DNA of 64,000 nt from CAWKEY01 sp963848675. Lineage in GTDB: Bacteria; Pseudomonadota; Gammaproteobacteria; Methylococcales; Methylomonadaceae. Shown one piece after another: positions 52,100 to 60,659 of this stretch (position 1 is its first letter; every line of letters starts with the position of its first letter). A program made the translations under genes and the position numbers. The notes under the pieces are model-generated. The model saw nothing but the letters and a program-made list of their open reading frames with translations. It was not told the origin of the DNA and made no database searches. The stretch is taken from the NCBI GenBank assembly GCA_963848675.1, contig CAWKEY010000024.1:124001-188000 (forward strand). The letters are read 5' to 3'.

Positions 52100-53239
52100 T
52101 TGGAAAAGGTGTTAACGGTCGCGCAAGGCTCGTTCAGGCTTAAGCGTCTGCCGCTGCGGCCGCGGGAGCTGCTGCGCGCCTGGGATGCGGCGGATGAGTA
52201 TCTACTCAATTATCTTGCCGAAGAGGTAAAGCTCGCGTCCGATGCCCGGATATTAATAGTGAATGACAGCTTTGGCGCGCTGGCGCTGGCGCTGAATGGC
52301 TTTCGTCCCCAAGCGCTGTCGGATTCGTATTTGTCGCAGCAGGCGACGAGATTGAATCTGGCCGGTAATGGCTTGCCTGAACAGCAGGTTCGGCTGCTGA
52401 GCAGCCTTGAAGCCCCGAGTGGTGTTTTTGATTGGGTGTTGATCAAGGCGCCAAAGACGCTGGCTTTATTGGAAGATGAGTTGATCCGCTTGCAAGCGAA
52501 TCTAACACCATCAACGCGGGTCATTGTGGCCGGCATGATCAAAACCCTGCCGGCTTCGATTTGGAAGTTGCTGGAACGGCTGGTCGGGCCGGTCACAACG
52601 TCGCTGGCGAAAAAGAAAGCGCGTCTGATTTTTGCCAGCCCTGACTCTAGTCGCGTGATTCCCGAGAATCCTTATCCGGTTTTTTACCGGCTGGAGGGCA
52701 CTGGTGATCTGATTAGTAACCATGCCAATGTCTTCTCCCGCGACAGTCTGGATATTGGCACCCGTTTTTTCCTGCAACATCTGCCTGAAAGGCCGCAGGC
52801 CCGCGATATTTTCGATCTCGGTTGCGGCAACGGTTTGCTGGGGTTGACGGCCGCCCGGATGAATCCAGCGGCGACTGTTTATTTTGTCGATGAATCCTTT
52901 ATGGCGGTGGCCTCGGCCAAAGACAATTTTCATCGTGCTTTGGGGCCGCAGCGGCATGCGGTTTTTCATGCCGGTGACGGTTTGGCTGATTTTACGCCCG
53001 ATTCGGCCGACTTGATTCTGTGTAACCCGCCGTTTCATCAGCACAATACGGTAGGTGACCAGCTTGCGGTCAGCATGTTTAAACAGTCCCGCAAGGTATT
53101 GCGCAAGGGCGGCGAGTTATGGGTCATCGGCAATCGTCATCTGGATTACCCTGCCACGCTTAACCGGCTTTTTGGTGATTGCGCGGTGGTTGCAGCCAAT
53201 GCAAAGTTTGTAATTTTGAAAGCCGCGAAAAAGTGCTGA
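52100..53239 (+). CDS. rlmG: 23S rRNA (guanine-N2) methyltransferase RlmG-like
   Basis: 379 residues in the RsmC/RlmG family: an N-terminal non-catalytic methyltransferase-like domain (about 1-190, AWDAADEYLLNYL) and a C-terminal SAM-dependent domain with FDLGCGNGLLGL and the catalytic NPPFHQ. AWDAADEYLL near the N-terminus is typical of RlmG (m2G1835) rather than RsmC. The start is TTG 52100; GTG a few codons on is possible. It lies 18 bases after efpL and may share its transcript. Confidence 0.9.
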   Translation: MEKVLTVAQGSFRLKRLPLRPRELLRAWDAADEYLLNYLAEEVKLASDARILIVNDSFGALALALNGFRPQALSDSYLSQQATRLNLAGNGLPEQQVRLLSSLEAPSGVFDWVLIKAPKTLALLEDELIRLQANLTPSTRVIVAGMIKTLPASIWKLLERLVGPVTTSLAKKKARLIFASPDSSRVIPENPYPVFYRLEGTGDLISNHANVFSRDSLDIGTRFFLQHLPERPQARDIFDLGCGNGLLGLTAARMNPAATVYFVDESFMAVASAKDNFHRALGPQRHAVFHAGDGLADFTPDSADLILCNPPFHQHNTVGDQLAVSMFKQSRKVLRKGGELWVIGNRHLDYPATLNRLFGDCAVVAANAKFVILKAAKKC

Positions 53240-53254
53240 GCTAAACGTTCAAGT

Positions 53255-53290
53255 AAAAAAAACTCCCAGTACCAAGAAGGCAGTGGGAGT
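53255..53290 (-). terminator. Intrinsic terminator for the 50-residue membrane protein gene
   Basis: On the minus strand the stem ACTCCCA-CTGCC-TTCTT-GGTAC-TGGGAGT is followed by eight T. It comes about 70 bases after the small gene's stop. On the plus strand there is no T-run, so it serves rlmG poorly. Confidence 0.8.
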
Positions 53291-53361
53291 CAGAGGTCAA
53301 ACAGGACAATGAGGGGTCGCTGCTTGAGGGGGTACAATACCAGGAGGTTACAAAAAATTTC

Positions 53362-53514
53362 TTAGCCCTGTAGTCTGCGGTTTAAAAATACATTGCTAAA
53401 TATGGCCGCACAGGCAAACAAAACGGTGGAAACAATAAATTCGCCGGAGATAAAGCCCAGCACACCGGCGATGAACATCAGTCCGATCAGAAAGTCTCTT
53501 TTAAAATCTGTCAT
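53362..53514 (-). CDS. 50-residue membrane protein (unannotated-size gene)
   Basis: MTDFKRDFLIGLMFIAGVLG at the start, with two hydrophobic stretches (about 8-22 and 26-44), ending FLNRRLQG. The charged ends and hydrophobic core indicate a small inner-membrane protein. Its own intrinsic terminator downstream supports expression. I know of no function. The ribosome binding site is weak (GGGAACTAGAAA before ATG). Confidence 0.6.
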   Translation of the reverse strand: MTDFKRDFLIGLMFIAGVLGFISGEFIVSTVLFACAAIFSNVFLNRRLQG

Positions 53515-54001
53515 TTTCTAGTTCCCAAAATAGTTAAGTAGGGTAAATGATGTGCTTGCTGAACACTATACGGATGGGGTAATTGGTTGACAACCGAGTG
53601 AATTATTAATTAATAGTTTCCTTATCTGAAACAATGACTGTAACCTGCATTTTTCCTGGCTTGTCAACTGTATTGTTCAGGTCGAATCAATCCGTGTGCG
53701 TCAATTTGTCGCAAGCCAAATTCAACAGAGTTATCCACATTTTCTGTGGATAACTCTGTTGATAAATTGAAAATAAAGGTGCTAACTCCGCACTTTTTAA
53801 GTGTTTTTGTTAGATCGGTCAGGATTTGTTCAGGCAGCCCGCTAATATAAATAAATCCTATATTAATCAGACATATACCAAAGTCAATAGGCCTGGGCGC
53901 TAAGTTTTTCAGGCCTCAAACCGGCTGCTTTTAGCCGCCATCTGGAAGAAAATGCGCTTGTATTTGTAGCCTGTGAGAAAAGTGCTGCAGAGATGCTGCT
54001 G
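53515..54001. other. Gap with a perfect 17-base inverted repeat holding two DnaA boxes
   Basis: Apart from the palindrome at 53723-53761 no gene or repeat is recognised. AT-rich stretches near 53840-53870 (CCTATATTAATCAG) are present, but no further DnaA boxes were noticed. Confidence 0.55.
53723..53761. repeat. Perfect inverted repeat with two DnaA boxes
   Basis: Arms CAACAGAGTTATCCACA and TGTGGATAACTCTGTTG with a five-base loop. Each arm contains TTATCCACA, a perfect match to the strong DnaA box, in opposite orientation. No T-tract follows on either strand, so it is not an ordinary terminator. Confidence 0.8.
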
Positions 54002-54406
54002 TCAAGTCTTTTTTCTAAAAAAGTTAGCAGTCGCGAACATGATGCAGGCGCTCAGATAATTAAACCGATGCGCTTGTAAAAATTGCAACACGCTTGCATT
54101 GGCGGTACCGGGTTGCAGCCATACATTCATTAGCTTCAAGTCCAGGCATTGTTGCAACACCGCCAGCGTGTCTTTAGGCGATACTGCAAAGTTGACGAGT
54201 GAGGGCCGTTCCGGCAGCTCTGCGAGCGAAGCATAGGCCTGGTCATTAGCTACCGTTTTTCGCTTAGGATTAACCGGCACGACTTTGAAACCTTTTGCTT
54301 TCAGGTCTCTGTATATAATGCCGCCAAATTTGTCGGGCGTGTCCGTAGCGCCAAAGATGGCGATCAGGGTGTTGGGTTGTGTTAACAGCGCGGTCAGATC
54401 GGGCAT
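54002..54406 (-). CDS. CoA-binding domain protein (YccU-like)
   Basis: 134 residues with a Rossmann-type CoA-binding fold: TLIAIFGATDTPDKFGGIIYRDL, KVVPVNPKRKTV, LVNFAVSPKDTL and VWLQPGTAN. It corresponds to the single-domain YccU family, cytoplasmic, with unknown physiological role. It has no obvious operon partner. Confidence 0.9.
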   Translation of the reverse strand: MPDLTALLTQPNTLIAIFGATDTPDKFGGIIYRDLKAKGFKVVPVNPKRKTVANDQAYASLAELPERPSLVNFAVSPKDTLAVLQQCLDLKLMNVWLQPGTANASVLQFLQAHRFNYLSACIMFATANFFRKKT

Positions 54407-54514
54407 GGCTTTTCAGGTTGTCATGATGGGGCGTTTATTGTATCCAATTTGCCAAGGCTTGAGTGGGTGTGGTTTGATGCGCAATTTTTTAGCTTGAAAG
54501 GATGATGTTCGGTT

Positions 54515-55231
54515 ATGGCAAATTTTAAGGCCCATGTATCGATTGCTGCGGCTGTTAGCAGTAGTGTTGCCGTGCTGGCTGTTAATGCGGGGCTTATCGA
54601 TGCGGTTGATGCGCCCTGGTTGGTTTTTCTGGGAGTGATGGGCGGCATGTTGCCTGATATTGATGCCAATAATTCAAGTCCGGTCAGGTTGCTGTTTAAC
54701 GGACTGGCTTTGTTATGTGTGTCGGGGGTATTGTTTGTTTTCACAGACCGTTATACGCAGTCCCAGTTAGGACTGGTTGCCGTGGCTGTTTTTGTGCTGG
54801 TGCGCTATGGCGTGTTTGCGCTGTTTAATCGTTTCACCTCGCATCGGGGCGTTTTCCATTCAGTATTGGCGGCTGTGTTTTTTGCTTTTTTGATGACCTG
54901 CGTCAGTTTTTATTTCCTTGAATGGAACGGCTTACATGCCTGGCTCAATGGTTTGTTTCTCGCCATTGGCTTTATCGTTCATCTGGTGCTGGACGAGCTT
55001 TACAGTGTGGATGTGTCCAATGCGAGAATGAAAAGGTCATTTGGCAGCGCACTGAAATTATGCAGTTATAACAATATTCCGGCTTCGCTGGTCATGACAG
55101 GTTGTACGCTGGCGCTTTACTGGCTGACGCCTTCACCGATAGCGCTGGGGACGCTTTGGAACAGCGCGCAATGGAAGGAAGCTGCTATTGGCAGTTGGTT
55201 TTCAATAACCAGGCAGTTGTTTAATTATTGA
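54515..55231 (+). CDS. YdjM-family membrane-bound metal-dependent hydrolase
   Basis: 238 residues with about five transmembrane helices. Conserved metal-ligand motifs are MANFKAHVSIA, GGMLPDIDANNSSP, SHRGVFHS and HLVLDELYSVD, the pattern of the YdjM/PF04307 family. In E. coli ydjM is LexA-controlled; no SOS box was identified here. The 3' end overlaps the convergent L,D-transpeptidase gene by 11 bases. Confidence 0.9.
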   Translation: MANFKAHVSIAAAVSSSVAVLAVNAGLIDAVDAPWLVFLGVMGGMLPDIDANNSSPVRLLFNGLALLCVSGVLFVFTDRYTQSQLGLVAVAVFVLVRYGVFALFNRFTSHRGVFHSVLAAVFFAFLMTCVSFYFLEWNGLHAWLNGLFLAIGFIVHLVLDELYSVDVSNARMKRSFGSALKLCSYNNIPASLVMTGCTLALYWLTPSPIALGTLWNSAQWKEAAIGSWFSITRQLFNY

Positions 55232-56924
55232 TAATCGATTCTGCCCAGCTTGCCGGCAACGTCGTTCCAGTTGACGGCTTTTGCGGTCTTGCCAGCGCTT
55301 GTACCAGCGTTTCATCCAGGCTGTAGATGTCATCAAAAAATAATACGCTATCGTTTGCCGCCATCGCTGTGGAATAAAAAATAAGCACCGGAATCGGGAT
55401 TTTAAGCTGCACATGTTTGGAAACATTATTACGCATGGCATCGCTAATTCTGTCTTGGTCCCAGCCGTCTTTGGATTTCAGGGCAAATTCAGCCAGGGCC
55501 TTCGGATTTTCAACCCGTATGCAACCATGGCTAAAGTCTCGTCTCGTGCGCTTAAACAGCTGGGGTGTCGCGGTGTCGTGTAGATAGACATTGTGGCTGT
55601 TGGGGAAAACAAACTTAACCGAGCCGAGTGCATTCCACTTGCCTGGTGTTTGTCTGATTTTCAGGCGGCCCTGGCTTAACAGCGCCAGGGTTTCGTTGTT
55701 GACCGGATAGCGGACAGCATTGGAGCCAAAGTTATTGACCAGTTCCATGCGCTGATTGCCAAGGTAGGAAGGATTCCTGCGCAATTTGGGCAGCAGCTCT
55801 TTTTTGGCGATGCTGGTCGGTACGTTCCAGTAAGGATTGAACTGCAGAAATTGCATGTTTGACATAAAAACAGGTGTTTGTTTGTCCAGCGATTCGCCGA
55901 CAATGACTTTCATGTTTAAAGGCGAGCTGTGTTCGTCGGCAATGCTATCATAGGCCCATAACTGAAAAGCCGGAATATTCACGATAATCAGCTGGCCTTG
56001 TTTTGGCATGGGCAGCCAGCGTAAGCGCTCCATAGCCAGTTCGATTTGCTTGACCCGATGCGCGAGCGGGACATTAAGTGCGTTGACGGTTTGTTGGCCA
56101 ATACTGCCGTCGGCTTCAAGGCCATGCCGTAATTGAAAGCTTTTGATGCCGTTGACCACCGCCTGGTCAAAAATATTACTTTCACTAGCGCTGGTTTGCT
56201 GTATGTCTCCCAGAGCCGTTAACAATTGTCGTAACTGAACCACTTGAGGATCACGTTGTTCCGGACGTAACGTCGAGGTGAATGTGAATAGATGAAAACG
56301 CTGCGTTTGCGCCAGTTTCCGGTACTGCGATAACCCCAGCTTTAAATGGCCATATAGAGCAATCGCGGGCTCAACTTTAGCCACCAGTTCAGCCGGGTTT
56401 TTATGTGCAGCGGCGGCGAGAATCAGCTCGGCAAGATTGGGTTTATCATTGTATATGTCGGTACTGATTTGGATATTCTTTGGCTTGATGCGGCCATTTT
56501 GCAGATCAGATAGATAGCGCAGCAGGGCAGTGTTCAACGCAGTATCGTATAAGGCCTGCATTTGTGGCGTGACCTCGTGGCTGATTTTTAATTGCTGCCA
56601 TTTTTGGGCAAGGTGCCTGCTGTCGTAATTCTCAGGATTTAAGCCATGCTCTTCGGCTGCGGCAAGTACGCTTAGAATGTCGTCAATTTCAGAGCTGTCG
56701 ATACCCTTGTTTAACCAGACTAATTGATATTGATTAAGCTGGTACAGTGCCTGAAGGGCCTGCTGCTGATCAGACAGATCGTCGTGCAGCAGATACGGGT
56801 GCTTGTTGGCCGCGACCAGCGTCTTGATTGTATCAGCCAGGCTTTCATCCGCATGGGCGAGGGTGGCGCAGGTCAGATAAAAAAGCAGCCCGATAACGCT
56901 AGTCAATAGCTTGTAACCATTCAT
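55221..56924 (-). CDS. YcbB/LdtD-type L,D-transpeptidase
   Basis: 567 residues. Signal peptide about 1-25 (cleavage after LAHA). N-terminal scaffold domain (EEHGLNPENYDSRHL), then a peptidoglycan-binding domain (about 250-285: AVVNGIKSFQLRHGLEADGSIGQQTVNAL). The YkuD catalytic domain has FSHGCIRVENP (active Cys), preceded by VYLHDTATPQLF. YcbB proteins make 3-3 cross-links and can give beta-lactam tolerance. It is the third L,D-transpeptidase gene in the window. Confidence 0.94.
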   Translation of the reverse strand: MNGYKLLTSVIGLLFYLTCATLAHADESLADTIKTLVAANKHPYLLHDDLSDQQQALQALYQLNQYQLVWLNKGIDSSEIDDILSVLAAAEEHGLNPENYDSRHLAQKWQQLKISHEVTPQMQALYDTALNTALLRYLSDLQNGRIKPKNIQISTDIYNDKPNLAELILAAAAHKNPAELVAKVEPAIALYGHLKLGLSQYRKLAQTQRFHLFTFTSTLRPEQRDPQVVQLRQLLTALGDIQQTSASESNIFDQAVVNGIKSFQLRHGLEADGSIGQQTVNALNVPLAHRVKQIELAMERLRWLPMPKQGQLIIVNIPAFQLWAYDSIADEHSSPLNMKVIVGESLDKQTPVFMSNMQFLQFNPYWNVPTSIAKKELLPKLRRNPSYLGNQRMELVNNFGSNAVRYPVNNETLALLSQGRLKIRQTPGKWNALGSVKFVFPNSHNVYLHDTATPQLFKRTRRDFSHGCIRVENPKALAEFALKSKDGWDQDRISDAMRNNVSKHVQLKIPIPVLIFYSTAMAANDSVLFFDDIYSLDETLVQALARPQKPSTGTTLPASWAESIINN

Positions 56925-56981
56925 GTTGGCTTACCAGAAAAATGAAATCATTCGAATAAGGCAATTATAGCGGGTGGCTGT

Positions 56982-57311
56982 TTACTTGCTACGTTTAAAG
57001 CAATGTACCCAGACCAGGCTGTCGCTGTTCCAGACCATGCCCGGGTGCATTTTCATGATCAACTCCCGATACGCATCAAGACCAGGGTATCCTTCGGCCT
57101 TGGCATCTTCATCGCTCATGTCTCCCAGACGTTGGCGCTCGAGAGCGGTCACTATAAAGATCGTGCCTTCCAGTTCAAAAGTCTCGCCGGGATACGCATA
57201 AACGCCATTTCTGCGTTGCTGGGTTTTTTCACCGCTAATGGCAGCCGCGACCAGCTTGGGGTGCCGGACTAGTCGATCAATGTCACAGGTTTTTTCGGGG
57301 TAAGGGTTCAT
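56982..57311 (-). CDS. ASCH domain protein
   Basis: 109 residues from ATG 57311 (MNPYPEKTCDIDRLVRHP); an ATG at 57323 is in frame. Sequence PKLVAAAISGEKTQQRRNGVYAYPGETFELEG and LVWVHCFKRS fits the ASCH fold, a PUA-like RNA-binding or nucleotide-processing domain. Related small ASCH proteins include N4-acetylcytidine amidohydrolases; catalytic assignment is uncertain here. Confidence 0.8.
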   Translation of the reverse strand: MNPYPEKTCDIDRLVRHPKLVAAAISGEKTQQRRNGVYAYPGETFELEGTIFIVTALERQRLGDMSDEDAKAEGYPGLDAYRELIMKMHPGMVWNSDSLVWVHCFKRSK

Positions 57312-57576
57312 TGTGTGATCCATGCTAAAAAAATATCCATACCATACTCAAGCTCTGGCGAATTGGAAAGAAAAAAAGTGCTTTGCCGGCGATTGCAGGG
57401 TGACACCCTTGCGAAGTTTTTCAGAATAAAGGCAGGGATCCTGAAGATCACTGCCATCAGGTTATTGTGGTCTTGGTTGCGACAGTTGCGCATCCACAGA
57501 ATCACGGTTTTTGCTTAACGTAATGGCAGTGAAGGTCAACAGCGGCTGGAGCGCCCGCTTGGATCGATAAAACGGA

Positions 57577-57939
57577 CTACTGGGTTTTTGATTCCGGTTG
57601 CATCATTTTCGGATGATGCATTTTTTTCATTTCCTGGTGATGTGCCATCTTTTCTGCGTGGTGCGCTTTCATCAGTTCTAATTGTTGGTTTTTAAGTTGT
57701 TTTTTTTTGGCAGGATCTTGTTCGGCCAAAATTTGATTGGAAAGAGCGTGCATCTTCAACTGATGATCCTGTTCCTGGCGGAGGTGCGTGTCTAGTTGAG
57801 CTTCGCTCATGCCCATGCCTTGCTGCATTTGCATGCCCTGCATGGGTTCTGGAGCCGCTTTGGGATCGGCAGCCAAACTGGCCATGCTGACGGGCAGTAA
57901 CAGTAATAAAGCCGCGCTTGATTTATAAAAATGCTTCAT
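57577..57939 (-). CDS. Exported Met/His-rich small protein
   Basis: 120 residues. Signal peptide about 1-23 (cleavage after SLA). Then a Met-rich stretch (PMQGMQMQQGMGM), a helical charged region and a His/Met-rich C-terminus (KAHHAEKMAHHQEMKKMHHPKMMQ). The residue pattern suggests periplasmic binding of copper or another soft metal. It stands alone; no copper export genes are adjacent. The assignment is by composition only. Confidence 0.75.
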   Translation of the reverse strand: MKHFYKSSAALLLLLPVSMASLAADPKAAPEPMQGMQMQQGMGMSEAQLDTHLRQEQDHQLKMHALSNQILAEQDPAKKKQLKNQQLELMKAHHAEKMAHHQEMKKMHHPKMMQPESKTQ

Positions 57940-58142
57940 GATAATTCCTTTGTTGTTGATAAGTGTAGGATTGGAAGTCAGGGCAAAGCTAAAAGTTCCC
58001 CGGCAGTAGGGCTTGCATGAAAGTGCGGTGTGTTTTGTAAGGTTGCATTTTTTGTGGTTCTAGCCTTTAATTCCTCAGGTTTGGCAAATTTACCTGCCGC
58101 TCCACTTTAATAAACATCATTAGCAGCATGCAGGCGGACACG

Positions 58143-58586
58143 ATGGGCGATTACCAGCATATTTTATTAGCAGTCGATTATTCCGAACATAGCGATTATG
58201 TGGCTCAAAGAGCGAAGAACCTAGCAAAAAAATGTCAGGCAACATTGAGCATCATTCATGTGCTGGATAATATCCCCATGCCTGATACCACTTATGGTAC
58301 CGTGATCTCGCTCGAGCAGGACTCATCCTATGATCTGCTGGAAGCCGAGAAAACCAAACTGAGGCAGATGGCCGGGAAGCTGGGCATTGATGATGCCAAT
58401 CAGTGGCTGGTGTGGGGTGTTCCCAAGCAGGAAATCGTGCAGATTGCCGAGCAGGAAAATATTGATTTGATCGTCGTCGGCTCTCATGGCCGGCACGGCT
58501 TGGCCTTATTATTGGGTTCGACCGCGAACAGCATTCTGCATTATGCCAAGTGCGATGTGATGGCAGTGCGCCTTCGGGATGAATAG
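58143..58586 (+). CDS. Universal stress protein UspA family
   Basis: 147 residues from ATG 58143 (MGDYQHILLAVDYSEHS); an ATG at 58128 is also in frame. The Usp fold includes ATLSIIHVLD, GVPKQEIVQIAEQENIDLIVVGSHGRHGLALLLGS. The G-2x-G-9x-G(S/T) ATP-binding pattern appears as GSHGRHGLALLLGSTAN. It is cytoplasmic and probably stress-induced. Confidence 0.92.
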   Translation: MGDYQHILLAVDYSEHSDYVAQRAKNLAKKCQATLSIIHVLDNIPMPDTTYGTVISLEQDSSYDLLEAEKTKLRQMAGKLGIDDANQWLVWGVPKQEIVQIAEQENIDLIVVGSHGRHGLALLLGSTANSILHYAKCDVMAVRLRDE

Positions 58587-58619
58587 CCGATTTTTTTAAC
58601 ACCTGATTATGAGCATGTC

Positions 58620-59339
58620 ATGACAAAGCCTACCGGCAGACAGGTCGTTTTAGATACCGAAACCACCGGTCTTAATCCGCAAGAAGGCCACAGAATCATC
58701 GAAATAGGTTGTGTGGAGCTGTTTAATCGCCGCCTAACCGGCAAACGCTTCCATGTCTATATCAATCCAGACCGCATCATTGATGGCGGTGCCATCGAAG
58801 TACATGGCATCACCAATGAGTTTTTAAAGGATAAACCGCAATTTGCCGATGTGGCTGAAGATTTTATTGCCTTTATTCGCGGCGCCGAACTGATCATTCA
58901 TAACGCGCCGTTTGATGTCGGCTTTATCAATCATGAGTTTGCCTTATTGAATAACAATACCGGCACGGTGACAGGCTATAGCCAGGTATTCGATACCCTG
59001 AGTTATGCCAGAAAAAAGCACCCGGGGCAGCGCAACAGTCTGGATGCCTTATGCAAACGCTATGGAATCGACAACAGCCACAGGGATTTGCATGGCGCAT
59101 TACTAGACGCCGAAATTCTGGCCGACGTTTTCCTGTTAATGACCGGCGGCCAGTCTTCCCTGCTTGATGAGAGTGCCACGGCGATGGGAGCCGCTGGCAG
59201 CCAGCAGAGCATCGTGCGCTTATCGGCCGATCGGCCGGCATTAGCCGTCATCCGCTGCAATGCAGATGAACTGCAAGCGCATCTGCAGCGCCTGGATGCC
59301 ATCGAAACAGCGAGCGGCGTCTGTCTCTGGAAGTTGTAA
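58620..59339 (+). CDS. dnaQ: DNA polymerase III epsilon subunit, proofreading exonuclease
   Basis: 239 residues. DEDDh exonuclease motifs: ExoI VVLDTETTGLN, ExoII IIHNAPFDVGFIN, ExoIII HRDLHGALLDAEILADV. The C-terminal tail (after about 185) binds the polymerase alpha subunit. It removes misincorporated bases during replication. It lies 33 bases after the uspA gene; whether they share a transcript is not shown. Confidence 0.96.
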   Translation: MTKPTGRQVVLDTETTGLNPQEGHRIIEIGCVELFNRRLTGKRFHVYINPDRIIDGGAIEVHGITNEFLKDKPQFADVAEDFIAFIRGAELIIHNAPFDVGFINHEFALLNNNTGTVTGYSQVFDTLSYARKKHPGQRNSLDALCKRYGIDNSHRDLHGALLDAEILADVFLLMTGGQSSLLDESATAMGAAGSQQSIVRLSADRPALAVIRCNADELQAHLQRLDAIETASGVCLWKL

Positions 59340-59564
59340 AGACGAGGAAAGTATGGGGGTTGGCATATAAATAGGGTAAACCACTATAGACCCCCGTGCG
59401 GGGAACATGAGGGACGAGAAAAGGATGTGTTTCATGCCCTTTGCGGTTAAACTTTATGTAGCCCGATCGGGATAATACGTTCCGTTCTCTGCAACAACAA
59501 GCGCCTCTTTAAATCCATGGCACTAGCACCTTATGCAGCGGTTTCAGCCATGCAGGCAATACAT

Positions 59565-60659
59565 ATGATCAAACGATTGTTCCTTATTTTATTCTTGTCC
59601 GGACTGATTTTAGGCGGCCTGTTCGGTTGGAAGTTCTACCAGGGCAAGCAAGCGCAAAGCCAAATGCAAGCCCCGCCGCCAGCCGTTGTGGCAGTGACCG
59701 AAGTCAAACGAGAGCAGTGGCAGCCTTATTTGAACAGCGTCGGCAGTCTCGTCGCCGTTGCGGGCGTTGACGTCAGCAATGAAATCGCCGGCATTGTCAA
59801 AGCCTTCTATTTTGAGTCGGGGCAGGCTGTCCGCAAAGGCCAATTGCTGATCGAGTTGGATACCTCGACCGATGATGCCGAACTCCAGGGACTGCTGGCT
59901 GAACAGCAACTGGCGCAAGTCCGCTTTGAGCGCAGCGAACGACTGATCGGCAAACAATTCATCTCCAAATCCGATTATGATCTTAGCCGCGCGCAGCTGG
60001 CCCAGGCTCAATCGGCCGTCAAGGCCAAGCAGTCGGTGATCGCCAAAAAACATATTCGTGCGCCTTTCAACGGCAAACTCGGCATTCGGCTGGTCGATGT
60101 CGGGCAGTATCTGGCCGAAGGCTCGGCGATCGTGCCGCTGCAAATGCTCGATCCCATTTATGTCGATTTCACGCTGCCCGAACAGCACCTGGCCGGATTG
60201 GTTATCGGCCAGCAATTGACCTTGACGGTGCAGGCTTATCCGGATATGTCATTCAAGGGCGCGATCAGCGCGATTAACCCGGCCATCGACATCGAGACCC
60301 GGTCGATAAAGCTACGCGCCACGCTGCCGAATGCCGAGCAGATTTTACGGCCGGGCATGTTTGCCAACGTACAGGTCTTGTCCAGCCGGATGCAGGACGT
60401 GCTGACGCTGCCCGATACGGCCATTACCTATAACCCCTACGGCGATTCAGTGTTCGTGGTCGAATCTGGTGAGCAGGGCTTGACGGTACAGCGCCGGCTA
60501 GTGGAAACCAGCGAAACGCGCAAAGGCCGCGTGCAGATTATCAAGGGTTTACAGGCCGGCGAGCGCGTGGTTAGTGCCGGCCAGGTCAAGCTGCGCAACG
60601 ACATGCCGGTTCGCATCGACGACCAACCTGCGCCCGGCGAACGCGATAACGCCTCGTGA
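59565..60659 (+). CDS. RND efflux periplasmic adaptor (membrane fusion protein)
   Basis: 364 residues from ATG 59565 (MIKRLFLILFLSGLILGG), where the N-terminal membrane anchor begins; the in-frame ATG at 59517 adds 16 unconvincing residues. Domains are the lipoyl half-motifs (GIVKAFYFESGQAVRKGQLLIELD and HIRAPFNGKLGIRLVDVGQYL), a short alpha-hairpin (LAQVRFERSERLIGK) and a beta-barrel. It couples the inner-membrane pump to an outer-membrane channel. It overlaps the pump gene by four bases. Confidence 0.93.
   Translation: MIKRLFLILFLSGLILGGLFGWKFYQGKQAQSQMQAPPPAVVAVTEVKREQWQPYLNSVGSLVAVAGVDVSNEIAGIVKAFYFESGQAVRKGQLLIELDTSTDDAELQGLLAEQQLAQVRFERSERLIGKQFISKSDYDLSRAQLAQAQSAVKAKQSVIAKKHIRAPFNGKLGIRLVDVGQYLAEGSAIVPLQMLDPIYVDFTLPEQHLAGLVIGQQLTLTVQAYPDMSFKGAISAINPAIDIETRSIKLRATLPNAEQILRPGMFANVQVLSSRMQDVLTLPDTAITYNPYGDSVFVVESGEQGLTVQRRLVETSETRKGRVQIIKGLQAGERVVSAGQVKLRNDMPVRIDDQPAPGERDNAS

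Noticed and set aside
53723..53761. Chromosomal replication origin
   Set aside because: Only two DnaA boxes in one palindrome were seen, without a clear unwinding region next to them or the usual origin genes.
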